NCBI GenBank assembly: GCA_002367105.1
Contig: DFCS01000047.1
Coordinates: forward strand, 1-64,000
Source: Hungatella sp. UBA3048
Lineage (GTDB): Bacteria > Bacillota > Clostridia > Lachnospirales > Lachnospiraceae
Length of the DNA: 64,000 nt
Reading direction: 5' to 3'
A program made the translations under genes and the position numbers. Positions 33,674 through 42,904 of the stretch are shown piece by piece. Numbering within the stretch: position 1 is the stretch's first letter; every line of letters starts with the position of its first letter. The notes below the pieces were generated by a model, which was not told the DNA's origin, did no database searches, and was given only the letters and a program-made list of their open reading frames with translations.

Positions 33674-33947
33674 TGCCTCCTATAGGTACACTGCCGTTGC
33701 GCTGATGTCTCCGGTCGGGGCTATCAGGTTATTATCCGGCAATGTATATCCGAAAGTGATAATATTAACAAAAAAGGCATGATACACAAAGCACATGGGA
33801 ATAATACGTTCGTATGCACCTAAGCTAAAACCCAAACGATAGTCTTAAGAAATTATTAATGATTTATCATGGAAAAAATCAAAATAAACCCCATACAAAA
33901 TGGTAAAATCATACATAACTGACGTTCAGGGAAAGGAAATAAAATCT
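33674..33947. other. Intergenic stretch before vanR-like gene
   Basis: These 274 bases hold no intact gene. On the minus strand a 54-codon frame (about 33842 to 33680) encodes a hydrophobic stretch, YERIIPMCFVYHAFF, ending TGDISATAVYL, which may be the tail of a lost membrane protein. The last 100 bases are AT-rich and should contain the vanR promoter. Confidence 0.3.
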
Positions 33948-34649
33948 ATGCAGGAAAAAATACTTGTCGTAGATGACGAGCACGAGATTTCAGATTTGGT
34001 AGAACTCTATTTACAAAATGAAAATTATTCGATATTTAAGTTTTATACAGCAAAAGAGGCTCTTGCTTGTATTGAGACTACGGAGCTTGATATTGCTATT
34101 TTGGACATCATGCTGCCGGACATGAGCGGTTTTGCACTCTGCCAGAAGATAAGGGAGAAGCATGCCTATCCTATCATTATGCTGACAGCCAAGGACCAGG
34201 AGATTGATAAGATTACCGGGCTCACCCTGGGAGCCGATGATTATATAACAAAGCCATTTCGTCCGTTGGAGCTGGTAGCGCGGGTAAAGGCTCAGCTTCG
34301 GCGCTATAAAAAGTATAATTCAGTTCAGGCAAATACATCCGAAGAATGTATCATCGTGCATTCCGGTTTGGTGCTGAACAGCAGCACTCATGAATGCCTT
34401 TTGAATGAAAAACCACTGGACCTTACTCCCACCGAGTTTTGCATTCTTCGTATTCTCTTAGAACGAAAAGGAAAAGTGGTCAGCGCGGAAGAACTTTTCC
34501 GCGAAATCTGGAAAGACGAGTATTATACGAAAAGCAATAACACCATAACAGTCCATATCCGCCATTTACGTGAAAAAATGGGGGATACGGTGGAGAATCC
34601 ACAATATATCAAGACAATCTGGGGAGTGGGGTATAAAATTGAACTATAA
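33948..34649 (+). CDS. vanR: VanR-like OmpR-family response regulator (233 aa)
   Basis: The receiver domain has acidic D9-D10, the phosphoacceptor D53 (LDIMLPDMS) and the lysine in YITKPF. The C-terminal winged helix has LTPTEFCILRILLERKGKVVSAEELF and NTITVHIRHLREKMGD. It is most like VanR. ATG 33948 is taken, with an AAAGGAAAT site, rather than the in-frame ATG at 33900. The partner kinase overlaps its 3' end, and a VanY-type carboxypeptidase follows. No vanH, vanA or vanX-type gene is present in the window. Confidence 0.85.
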   Translation: MQEKILVVDDEHEISDLVELYLQNENYSIFKFYTAKEALACIETTELDIAILDIMLPDMSGFALCQKIREKHAYPIIMLTAKDQEIDKITGLTLGADDYITKPFRPLELVARVKAQLRRYKKYNSVQANTSEECIIVHSGLVLNSSTHECLLNEKPLDLTPTEFCILRILLERKGKVVSAEELFREIWKDEYYTKSNNTITVHIRHLREKMGDTVENPQYIKTIWGVGYKIEL

Positions 34650-35772
34650 TGTGCAGGAAGCATCTGGATACCGGAAGTTCAGGCAAAAGATGCTTTGGCA
34701 GCTGATTATTATGGCTGTTATATCATTTTCAGTGATAGTAATCATCTATATGATGGTTTGGAAAGGCAAAGTAGGCAACCTGCTGGTGAAATTTTTCCAA
34801 AGGGTCTTGCACATGACGCAAGATGAAGCATTTACCACCTATCACTATGTGTTCCGCTATAACTTTGGACTTTTTTTCCTCGGTGCTGCGCTTATTGTAT
34901 TTTTTCTGCTGCTGTTCATCTTTCTCCAGCGGTTCACCAGATATTTTGATATAATCAATCGCGGGATAGATGCTTTGGTATCAGAAAAGGATGAGTTCAT
35001 TCAACTCGTTCCTGAAATGGCCGCCATTGAGGAGAAGCTTAACACCGTCCGCAAGACTTTGTCTGACCGTGCTTACCGTGCCCAGGAAGCAGAGCAGAGG
35101 AAAAGCGACCTCATCATGTATCTGGCTCACGATATACGGACACCGCTCACTTCAGTGATTGGTTATCTAAGCCTGTTGGACGAGGCCCCGGACATGCCGT
35201 TGGAGCAAAGGGCAAAATATGTCCATATTACATTGGAGAAAGCATACCGGCTGGAAAATCTGGTAAATGAGTTCTTTGAGATCACCCGCTATAACTCGCA
35301 GCAGATCAAGCTTGAAAAACAAGCATTTGATTTATACTATTTGCTGGTTCAAATGGCGGACGAATTTTATCCGGTTCTCGCCCCTAAAGGAAATACCATT
35401 GCGGTCCATGCCGATGAAAACCTGACCGCTTATGGAGATCCCACACAGTTGGCCCGTGTGTTCAATAACATTCTGAAAAACGCGGTGGCATACAGCAATC
35501 CCCATTCAGAAATCTCCATTTCCGCGGGGGAATGGGATCATCAGGTGGTGATCACATTTCGAAATCAGGGAACAACAATCCCCACAGAAGAGTTATCCTC
35601 TATTTTCGAGAAGTTCTACCGACTGGATAAAGCACGCGCCTCGAATACGGGTGGAGCTGGTTTGGGATTAGCCATTGCAAAGGAAATCATAACGATGCAT
35701 GAAGGAACGATAATGGCGGATAGCAAAGACGGTATTACGGCCTTTACAGTATCTCTTCCGGTTAAGAATTAG
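34639..35772 (+). CDS. vanS: VanS-like sensor histidine kinase (377 aa)
   Basis: Two membrane helices (MLWQLIIMAVISFSVIVIIYM and FGLFFLGAALIVFFLLLFIF) flank a short outside loop of about 45 residues. The phosphoacceptor is in YLAHDIRTPLTSVIGYLSLL, and the ATPase domain has NNILKNAVAYSNP and GGAGLGLAIAKEI. Start TTG 34639 is preferred: it is preceded by GGAGTGGGG and lies inside the end of vanR, as in vanRS pairs. An ATG 69 bases earlier would read deep into vanR. It probably senses a glycopeptide or cell-wall stress. Confidence 0.85.
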   Translation: MNYNVQEASGYRKFRQKMLWQLIIMAVISFSVIVIIYMMVWKGKVGNLLVKFFQRVLHMTQDEAFTTYHYVFRYNFGLFFLGAALIVFFLLLFIFLQRFTRYFDIINRGIDALVSEKDEFIQLVPEMAAIEEKLNTVRKTLSDRAYRAQEAEQRKSDLIMYLAHDIRTPLTSVIGYLSLLDEAPDMPLEQRAKYVHITLEKAYRLENLVNEFFEITRYNSQQIKLEKQAFDLYYLLVQMADEFYPVLAPKGNTIAVHADENLTAYGDPTQLARVFNNILKNAVAYSNPHSEISISAGEWDHQVVITFRNQGTTIPTEELSSIFEKFYRLDKARASNTGGAGLGLAIAKEIITMHEGTIMADSKDGITAFTVSLPVKN

Positions 35773-35832
35773 TAAAATATCAACGGGATCTTAGGCTTTT
35801 CTTAGGAATTAAACAACTCCATATTAAAAAAC

Positions 35833-35876
35833 AGGAATCTCCTGTTTGGTAAGATATTTACCAGCAGGAGATTCTT
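35833..35876 (+). other. Two-part hairpin in the vanY leader
   Basis: AGGAATCTCCTG pairs with CAGGAGATTCTT, and an inner TGGTAA/TTACCA helix extends it. No T tract follows, so a leader structure or processing site is more likely than a terminator. Confidence 0.4.
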
Positions 35877-35912
35877 ACATCCGATTCATGGAAGGGAGAG
35901 AAATTAATTCTT

Positions 35913-36677
35913 ATGGTTAATTGCAATAATAAATTGAAACGACATTCAGGCATTAGAAAGAATCATATCATATTGCGGCTGATTACAGTAGCAGCGGTTA
36001 TCGGACTGCTCTGGTACTGCATCAATGGCTTGGACTTTAATGAAGTTTCGCCCGAACCCATTTTATCCGTTGGGACGGGCAGTTTCAACGTTAGTTCAGC
36101 CGAAACCAAAAAAAATGATACCGATGAAACTTCGTGGAGTCTGATTTTAGTCAATCGCTGGAATGCGATTCCAGAGGATTACAGCGTTGATTTGACCGAA
36201 TTATCGAATGGACAAACTGTCGATAAACGGATATACCCAGCACTTCAGAAGATGTTTGATGCAGCAAGGGCTGACGGTATTTATCCCGCAGTCGTTTCAG
36301 GATACCGGACGGCTGAAAAACAGCAGAGCCTGATGGATGAAAAAATTGCCGCGTATAAAACGGAAGGATATTCCGCTTCCCAAGCTAAAGCCGAAGCAGA
36401 AACATGGGTCGCCATTCCCGGTACGAGTGAGCATCAGTTGGGAATCGCAGTGGATATCAACGCGGATGGGGTTAAATCAAACGGAAGTGAGGTTTATAAA
36501 TGGCTGAAACAAAACAGTTACCGTTATGGATTTATCCTCCGCTATCCGCCAAGTAAAACAAAAATCACAGGTGTCAGCAATGAGCCGTGGCATTATCGCT
36601 ATGCAGGAATTAAGGCTGCCACCGCTATGCACGAACAAGATCTTTGCCTGGAGGAATATTTGGGAGAAAAAAATTAA
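35913..36677 (+). CDS. vanY: VanY-type D-alanyl-D-alanine carboxypeptidase (254 aa)
   Basis: An N-terminal membrane anchor (about residues 18-38) precedes an M15 peptidase domain. The zinc site and catalytic residues are H174 and D181 in SEHQLGIAVDIN and E224 and H227 in NEPWHYRY, with SGYRTAEKQQ before them. Such enzymes remove the last D-Ala of stem peptides outside the membrane. With VanRS it could provide a modest glycopeptide response, but without a D-Ala-D-Lac or D-Ala-D-Ser ligase it may instead serve ordinary wall trimming. Confidence 0.85.
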   Translation: MVNCNNKLKRHSGIRKNHIILRLITVAAVIGLLWYCINGLDFNEVSPEPILSVGTGSFNVSSAETKKNDTDETSWSLILVNRWNAIPEDYSVDLTELSNGQTVDKRIYPALQKMFDAARADGIYPAVVSGYRTAEKQQSLMDEKIAAYKTEGYSASQAKAEAETWVAIPGTSEHQLGIAVDINADGVKSNGSEVYKWLKQNSYRYGFILRYPPSKTKITGVSNEPWHYRYAGIKAATAMHEQDLCLEEYLGEKN

Positions 36678-36699
36678 GGATATCAGTTATCTTTGAAAT

Positions 36700-37386
36700 T
36701 TATTCAATCAATCCGTCTCGAACTGTAATTATCCGGCTGCTGTACTTTGCTGCTTCCGGCGAATGAGTAACCATGATAATGGTCTGTCCGTTTTCGCGGT
36801 TAATGCCTTGCAGCAGGCTCATAATTTCTGCACCTGTCCGGCTGTCAAGATTTCCAGTCGGTTCGTCAGCAAATAAGATTTCGGGATTCCCAATCAGAGC
36901 ACGGGCGATTGCTACCCGCTGTTGCTGTCCGCCGGATAACTCGCGTGGCGTATGTTTTCGCCTGTCATACAAGCCGACTGTCTCCAAAATGTCTTTTAGC
37001 TGTTTTTGGTAGTCCCGCATATTCTTTTCGTCTAATAACAATGGAAGCATGATATTTTCTTCCACGTTCAAATTGGGAATGAGATTGTAAGACTGGAATA
37101 CAAAGCCTATTCTCTGCCGTCTGATCTTACTCATTTTCTCGTCATCAAATTGAGAGATATTCAAGCCGTTCATATAGACAGAACCGAGTGTAGGGGCATC
37201 AAGACCGCCAAGAATATAAAGCAAGGTGCTTTTGCCAGAGCCGGATTGCCCCATGATTGAAACAAACTCTCCCTGCATGACTTTCAATGATACATTTTTT
37301 AATACCTTTGTAATTGTATTGCCAATCTGAAAGTCTTTTACTATGTTTCTGCCTTCAATGGCAACAGTTTCAGTAAGTGATTTCAT
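36700..37386 (-). CDS. MacB-type ABC exporter ATPase (228 aa)
   Basis: The nucleotide-binding domain has Walker A GQSGSGKST, Q-loop FQSYNLIPNLNVEEN, signature SGGQQQRVAIARAL, Walker B LFADEPTGNLD and switch VTHSPEA. It is of the LolD/MacB/BceA group that works with FtsX-like permeases. The start at 37386 follows a GGAGG site; a TTG 15 bases earlier overlaps that site. It is encoded just downstream of its permease and of a two-component system, the common layout for peptide or antibiotic defence exporters. Confidence 0.9.
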   Translation of the reverse strand: MKSLTETVAIEGRNIVKDFQIGNTITKVLKNVSLKVMQGEFVSIMGQSGSGKSTLLYILGGLDAPTLGSVYMNGLNISQFDDEKMSKIRRQRIGFVFQSYNLIPNLNVEENIMLPLLLDEKNMRDYQKQLKDILETVGLYDRRKHTPRELSGGQQQRVAIARALIGNPEILFADEPTGNLDSRTGAEIMSLLQGINRENGQTIIMVTHSPEAAKYSSRIITVRDGLIE

Positions 37387-37406
37387 CGTTAAAACCTCCA
37401 ATCATT

Positions 37407-39884
37407 TTATTCAAACTTGATTACTTTGATTAACTTCATTTTGTGGCTTTTGAAAACAGGAACTATGGAGCCAAGAAGGGTAATGATTATACCAAACGCC
37501 CCCGCCGCAAGGAAACTCCCGGCATCCAGTTTCGGTACCATTGTAATTTTTGGCCCTGCTACAATAAAAATCGTTTGTATTTCCATATAAGAGACGAAAA
37601 TAGCAATAACCCCGCCAATCAATCCGGAAGTAAAGCCCTCAATCAATGTCATTTTTACATTTTGCCGATTGCTTAACCCTACGGATTTATACATAGCAAT
37701 CGTGTGCTGTTTTTGCATATAGTTAATCAGCAGATTATTAATAATACCCACGGCTGCAAGCAGCAGGATAAAATATGTCATGCTGTGCATAGGCTCTAAA
37801 AATGCACCTACGGTTTTAAGGGCATCCGTATTAAATTCTTCTACGGTGCGGCTCCAATTTGAAGTATCTCCGAACAAATCCCTAATCTGAACCATTATAG
37901 CGTCAGGGTCTTCGGCAGTATAAGCTAAAAAGTCATAAGCTGACGCTCCGAAGTCAGAAACAGCGTAAGGTGCGGCAATAACCGCTTCAACGTCTGTTGC
38001 TCTTGACTTGAAACTGCCAGCAATTACATAGGGGTTTTTCACTTCCCCGTTTGATAAGAGAATTGTGTCCCCTACGGAAACGCCGGTGCGCTTCAAACTG
38101 CCTTCACTTAAAATTACAAAGCGTTCTCCTGTGCCAAAGGAAGACATAGCTTGTTCCAGCATAGAGGTATCAGTATAGGTAAGGGCAAACATGGAATTAA
38201 ACCACTCTAAATTATCCGTACCCTCCAAGCGGGAAAAAGTAACGCCGTTGCCCTGTATCCTATTTTCAAACACATAAACAGGCAGCACCTTTTCAATGCC
38301 GTCCATATGCTCAATCTGTTCAATAAACTCCGGTTCCATGTGTCCGTCTGCAAAGCCTTGAAGCTCTGCGCCTTGAAAAACGTCGCTGATATAGGTTGTA
38401 ACAAAGTTTCCGACAACACTGATTGCAATAATCGAAGAAATACTGATAAACAATAACGTGATATTCTGTGTAATGTTTTTGTTATCTTTCATGTTCCGCG
38501 CGGCTAGTTTGCCTTCATTTCTGAATATCACACGGTATAAATATTCCAATCCTGCGCCAACGAAGTTTGTAAACAGCGGTATGATAAGTATTGTTGCGGC
38601 AATCAAACCTAACAGGGAAAAGCCGCCCGCAAGATAAAGCATATTGCCGGAAGCAAACTTTGGCAGCAGCGCGGAAATGATAAAAAGCACAACACCCATT
38701 CCAGCAATCAGAGGGCGGGGGATATGTTTTTCTTCAACCGTGCCCAGAATAACCTCCTTTATCGGCAAACGGCTTGCCCTGCGGACAGGCAGAAATGCGC
38801 TTAATAAAGAAACCATGACGGCTACGGAAAAAGAAAGAAGCACACCGGGAGTAGAGATAATAACAGGGATCTCAATGCCTTGTGACAGGGATTGCCCCAT
38901 TCCCTGTAAAATCATTTTCAATACAATCATGCCGGCAGGAATACCAAGCACTCCGCCCGCGCAGCCATATAACAGGCTTTCCAAGAGCAAAATACGGGTA
39001 ACGGTTTTCTCGGTTGCGCCAATGCTGCGGAAAATGCCGATTATCGGTAAACGGTCTAATGTGATTACCTTATAGCTGCTGTAAATGATAAAAATGCTCA
39101 TTGTCAGCGAAAAGAAGCTAATCAGAAAAAACGGCATTGTTTTTTGCCTTGCGTCGGCTGCTATCTGTGATTCATCTGCAATTTGGGATATTTGAAACTC
39201 ACCGCCTTGTAATGCAGTACCCAGCTCAGAGATAAGATCTTCTGTTCTGACACCCTCGGCGGGCTCAATCAGTATTTCGCTGTAACTGTCAGTCTGCCCT
39301 AAGATATTCCCTAAAGTTCCCAATGGCAGAAGAGCCGTTGCACCCCTTACATGACGCAGGAATACCGAATCATAGGCGGCAATTTCAGTCACTTCAAAGG
39401 TTGCGGGAGTGCCGCCGATTTGCAGGGTAATCATGTCGCCTTTTTCAATCCCATATTTTGAGGTAAATCTGTCCGGTAAAATAATCTGATTGCCTGAAAA
39501 ATCCCCTATTTCGCTGCCGTTTTGTAAACTTGGCTTATTGATTTGATCGAGTGCACAAAGGTCAGCGGCGATTAAATCAACCGTTTCATAATAGCCGTTC
39601 TCATGATAAAGAGAAGTCTCCTCCAACAAACCCACTTTAGCCTGTATGGCAGATAAATCGGGAATATCGGCAATGTCTATGTTGCTTTGGGTGGTCCGGA
39701 CGGAAATCGTTGCGCGCCCTGCCCTGCCATGCGCCATTTTCCGCTGTACGCTTTCATAAGACAGCCCGATAGAAAGGGACACAAACAGCAGCATGGCAGA
39801 AAGAAGTATAGACAGCAGCATTACGGCTGTTCTTGCTTTGCGTTCCTTAACATTTGTCAAAATATACTTTAGAATGATTTTCAA
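37407..39884 (-). CDS. FtsX-like MacB/BceB-group ABC permease (825 aa)
   Basis: The layout is that of a two-FtsX-module exporter permease: an N-terminal helix, a large outside domain (about 45-250), three helices (about 254-375), a second module starting near 465 (NMKDNKNITQNITLLFISISSI), another outside loop, and three C-terminal helices (about 700-815). The start appears to be TTG 39884 with a weak AAAGTTGGTG site, so it may depend on coupling to upstream translation. It likely removes antimicrobial peptides or lipids from the membrane outer face. Confidence 0.85.
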   Translation of the reverse strand: MKIILKYILTNVKERKARTAVMLLSILLSAMLLFVSLSIGLSYESVQRKMAHGRAGRATISVRTTQSNIDIADIPDLSAIQAKVGLLEETSLYHENGYYETVDLIAADLCALDQINKPSLQNGSEIGDFSGNQIILPDRFTSKYGIEKGDMITLQIGGTPATFEVTEIAAYDSVFLRHVRGATALLPLGTLGNILGQTDSYSEILIEPAEGVRTEDLISELGTALQGGEFQISQIADESQIAADARQKTMPFFLISFFSLTMSIFIIYSSYKVITLDRLPIIGIFRSIGATEKTVTRILLLESLLYGCAGGVLGIPAGMIVLKMILQGMGQSLSQGIEIPVIISTPGVLLSFSVAVMVSLLSAFLPVRRASRLPIKEVILGTVEEKHIPRPLIAGMGVVLFIISALLPKFASGNMLYLAGGFSLLGLIAATILIIPLFTNFVGAGLEYLYRVIFRNEGKLAARNMKDNKNITQNITLLFISISSIIAISVVGNFVTTYISDVFQGAELQGFADGHMEPEFIEQIEHMDGIEKVLPVYVFENRIQGNGVTFSRLEGTDNLEWFNSMFALTYTDTSMLEQAMSSFGTGERFVILSEGSLKRTGVSVGDTILLSNGEVKNPYVIAGSFKSRATDVEAVIAAPYAVSDFGASAYDFLAYTAEDPDAIMVQIRDLFGDTSNWSRTVEEFNTDALKTVGAFLEPMHSMTYFILLLAAVGIINNLLINYMQKQHTIAMYKSVGLSNRQNVKMTLIEGFTSGLIGGVIAIFVSYMEIQTIFIVAGPKITMVPKLDAGSFLAAGAFGIIITLLGSIVPVFKSHKMKLIKVIKFE

Positions 39885-39965
39885 TTTTACACCAACTTTC
39901 TGTAGGTTATTCAGCGCATTTTGGACTTTTTAAGAGCAGTATCACACGTTCTCACCTCCTCAAGC

Positions 39966-40012
39966 ATAAAAAAGGCTGACAGCCATCATACTGTAATGAT
40001 AGACTGCCAACC
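39966..40012 (-). terminator. Minus-strand terminator after the histidine kinase gene
   Basis: On the minus strand GGTTGGCAGTCTATCATTA pairs, with several G-U pairs, with ATGATGGCTGTCAGCC and runs into six T residues. It separates the two-component pair from the exporter genes, and may act as an attenuator. Confidence 0.65.
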
Positions 40013-40044
40013 TTAATCTAATTTTCATGCAACCTTAATTAACC

Positions 40045-41457
40045 TTAATTAAGGGGAAAAACAATTATGAAAGTGGTTTCCACGCCGGGAATACTGGAAA
40101 CGGAAATTGTACCGTTGTGAAGCTCGACAATGTTTTTTGCAATCGCAAGCCCTAACCCTGTTCCCTCAGGTTTATTTTCGGTATTGGTTCCCCGATAATA
40201 TCTTTCAAATAGTCTGTCTGTTTCTTCTGCGGTCATTCCTTTTCCGTTATCCGCTATGCATATCTGCACTCCTTTAACGGGAACACTGATTTGTATTGTG
40301 ATTTCCGTCTTTTCGTCCCCATGTACAAAGGCGTTGACAATGATGTTTTGAACCGCCCTTGTAAAAAGTTTATCATCAAAGGGAAATGAGATTGTTTTTT
40401 CTGTGCTGTCAAATTGAATGCGGCGGTTTTCGTATTCCGGTCTATTCAATACATCAATGACTAATTCCCTTAGAAAGCGGACAAGGTTTTGATCCTTCCG
40501 ATTGACGGGCAGTATACCGTTTTCTAATTGATAGGTCAGCTTCAGATCATCTATCAGATTTTCCATGTAAGCGGCATTTTTCAGCATAACTCCTGCATAC
40601 CGCTTGCGTTGTTCTTCCGTCTGCGCGGTGTCGGTCTGCAAAATTTCGGCATAGCCTTTAATCGGCGATAGGGGCGTCTTTAAGTCGTGAGTAATATTTG
40701 CAATCCATTCTTTACGCATGGTTTCCGTTTTTTCCCGCAGCTGGTCGCCAGCTTTAATCTTGCTGTCTAAATCGTTAAGACTATTGTACAGGTCGCTAAA
40801 AGCTCCCTGACGTTTTAAGGGAATATAGTGGCCTTTTGAAATATCCTGAATAGAAGCAGTAAGGCGGCTGATAACCTTTGCCGTCCAGAAGCCGTATATA
40901 ATTCCTGCGGCAATAACCACAAGAAACAATACGCCAACAGCCCGGAAAATAACTGTTTTCCCGCCTGTGAAGTGTTCCCCGTTCAAATACATAGTGATTT
41001 TTCTGATTTCCATTGGGAAATGAACGATATAGGCATAGTCGTTCCCCTGATATGTGATTTCTCCCACGAAAGAAGTGATTTCGTCGGTATCAGGATGTCC
41101 CGTTTGATAAAGATGTAAAAGGTCAGTAGCGGAATAATATCCGCTTACATTGCCGGTTTTTTGAAACGCATATACTTCGTGTCCTGTATTGTCCAAAATT
41201 TGGAGTCCAATTTGATTCTTCCGTAATTGCTCAATGCCCGACTGATTTATTTGAGGCCTGCCGTTAATAAATATAATCTGCTCGCCCAAGCTCTCCGTAA
41301 ACAATTTGGGCCAGTTGCTCCGGACAGTTTCTCCAGCCGGCGTCCGAACAGTAACTAACATCAGAAAGATTATAAATATGGCAATGGCTGCCCAAAGCAG
41401 TGATAAGAAAAAAATCATATATATATGAAAAATTGTACGGTAGCCGGATTTTCTCAT
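40045..41457 (-). CDS. Sensor histidine kinase with large extracytoplasmic domain (470 aa)
   Basis: Helix 1 (about 9-32) and helix 2 (about 167-190) enclose a roughly 130-residue outside sensor. A HAMP-like region, the phosphoacceptor site WIANITHDLKTPLSPIKGYAEIL, N-box NIIVNAFVHGDE and G-box GTGLGLAIAKNIV follow. The large sensor distinguishes it from the short-loop BceS type. Its ATG directly follows the stop of the response regulator gene (no gap). Together they probably control the MacB/FtsX exporter. Confidence 0.9.
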   Translation of the reverse strand: MRKSGYRTIFHIYMIFFLSLLWAAIAIFIIFLMLVTVRTPAGETVRSNWPKLFTESLGEQIIFINGRPQINQSGIEQLRKNQIGLQILDNTGHEVYAFQKTGNVSGYYSATDLLHLYQTGHPDTDEITSFVGEITYQGNDYAYIVHFPMEIRKITMYLNGEHFTGGKTVIFRAVGVLFLVVIAAGIIYGFWTAKVISRLTASIQDISKGHYIPLKRQGAFSDLYNSLNDLDSKIKAGDQLREKTETMRKEWIANITHDLKTPLSPIKGYAEILQTDTAQTEEQRKRYAGVMLKNAAYMENLIDDLKLTYQLENGILPVNRKDQNLVRFLRELVIDVLNRPEYENRRIQFDSTEKTISFPFDDKLFTRAVQNIIVNAFVHGDEKTEITIQISVPVKGVQICIADNGKGMTAEETDRLFERYYRGTNTENKPEGTGLGLAIAKNIVELHNGTISVSSIPGVETTFIIVFPLN

Positions 41458-42162
41458 TTAATCAGTCCTTTTCTTTAGCTTATACCCTAAACCTTTAATC
41501 GTTATCAGTTGCTTTGGATTTGATGGGGTATCTTCGATCTTTTCCCGGATATGCCGGATATGCACCATAATCGTATTATCACAAATGCTGCAATATTCTC
41601 CCCAGACTTGCTCGTAAAGGCGTTCTTTACTGATAATCTTATCGGCATTTTCCATTAGGTAAGACAAAAGGAGAAATTCACGCCCGGTCAAACCGATTTC
41701 CTGTCCTGTCTTGTAAATCCGGCTGCTCTCTTTGTCAAGCATGAGCGTTCCAATCGTTAGTACATGGCGATTGTCTGGTTGCATATCAGACTGGTATTGC
41801 TGGCGGCGGAGCTGCGCTTTAATTCGGTAAACAATTTCACGCGGACTAAATGGCTTTGTAATATAGTCGTCCCCACCGCAGGAAAGTCCAAGGATTTTAT
41901 CTAAGTCGTCATTTCGGGAAGATAAAAACAGGATGGAGCAAAAAGAAAATTCCCGGATTTTTTTACATACTTCCATACCGTCAATATCCGGCAGCATAAT
42001 GTCCAAAACGATTACGTCCGGCTGATATTCTTTACAAATATGAAGCGCATCAAAACCTGTATATACTTTTTTAATAGATTTAAATCCGTCCTGCCGTAAA
42101 GCCACTTCGATTAAATCAACAATATCCTTTTCATCATCTACCAACAGTATTCTATTATTCAT
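41458..42162 (-). CDS. OmpR-family response regulator (234 aa)
   Basis: The receiver has D9-D10, phosphoacceptor D54 (VLDIMLPDID) and YITKPFSPRE. The winged helix has LTGREFLLLSYLMENADKIISKERLY and NTIMVHIRHIREKIED. ATG 42162 begins MNNRILLVDD, the canonical receiver start. The open frame continues 51 codons upstream into AT-rich sequence without a domain, so the shorter form is used. It pairs with the kinase that follows immediately. Confidence 0.9.
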   Translation of the reverse strand: MNNRILLVDDEKDIVDLIEVALRQDGFKSIKKVYTGFDALHICKEYQPDVIVLDIMLPDIDGMEVCKKIREFSFCSILFLSSRNDDLDKILGLSCGGDDYITKPFSPREIVYRIKAQLRRQQYQSDMQPDNRHVLTIGTLMLDKESSRIYKTGQEIGLTGREFLLLSYLMENADKIISKERLYEQVWGEYCSICDNTIMVHIRHIREKIEDTPSNPKQLITIKGLGYKLKKRTD

Positions 42163-42315
42163 TATCACACAAACCGTCCTTTTGAACTTATCTATATTAT
42201 CTATATTATAAAGGATAGATCTTAAAAGTACTATCTTAAATGGAGCATTTATGTTTTTCGTAGCTTTCGTTTTATTTCTATAATTTATTATGCCGATGTA
42301 CAGCAATAAAAACAC

Positions 42316-42843
42316 TTATAGAACTTCTGCAGTATGAAGTCATAGAAACAAATGGAATTAGAGCAAGCATCAGAAGAGATCAGACTTTATGATACCGGCC
42401 CCATAAAAAGAGTGAGTGCGGAACAGAGCAGCTGGAACAGAATATTCAATGTACCATCTGGGATATTGATGATGAAATGATGGAAAAGATTAATAAAGTG
42501 CGAACTTTTTAAAAGTACTAACTAAATGATTTGAAATAATTTAATATAACTAAATAATAATATAAAAAAGATTATATATAATTAAAACATCATGTAAAAC
42601 CATATTAAATGGGTATGAAGCAAAAAAGTACGATAATTGCTGCGAAAGTAAATAATTGTTTTGAATCAGTAAAGTCATCCATGCTGCTTTATTAATTCAA
42701 TTTTTAGATATAGGAAAAGGTTGTCGCCCCTGTTAAGTGGAGAATAAAGTAGAGAATAAATTAGATTTTATTGAAAATTTCTGCTTGCGCTTTAAGGATT
42801 TAAGGTTGTAACTTTCAGTAATAAAAAAATATTTAAATATATC
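42316..42843. other. AT-rich gap with scraps of coding-like sequence
   Basis: These 528 bases hold no intact gene. Plus-strand fragments read IELLQYEVIETNGIRASIRRD (42318 region) and IQCTIWDIDDEMMEKINKV (42450 region), both in broken frames, which suggests an eroded gene I cannot name. The remainder, to about 42840, is very AT-rich without recognisable structure. Confidence 0.35.
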
Positions 42844-42872
42844 TTGACACTCAATATTAAATAAAATATAAT
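42844..42872 (+). promoter_or_regulatory. Consensus promoter of the tetR operon
   Basis: TTGACA (42844-42849) and TATAAT (42867-42872) are exactly 17 bases apart. The operator palindrome abuts the -10 element. Confidence 0.8.
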
Positions 42873-42885
42873 GAGTGTACACTCA
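42872..42885. promoter_or_regulatory. Palindromic TetR-type operator
   Basis: TGAGTGTACACTCA is a perfect 14-bp palindrome, beginning on the last base of the -10 box and ending 20 bases before the tetR-family gene. It suggests autorepression. Confidence 0.7.
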
Positions 42886-42904
42886 CTGAGTTGGAGGTCA
42901 TTGT

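Noticed and set aside
33680..33842. Hydrophobic 54-codon minus-strand frame ending TGDISATAVYL
   Set aside because: It has no start codon context and no family I can name; kept only as a note in the intergenic entry.
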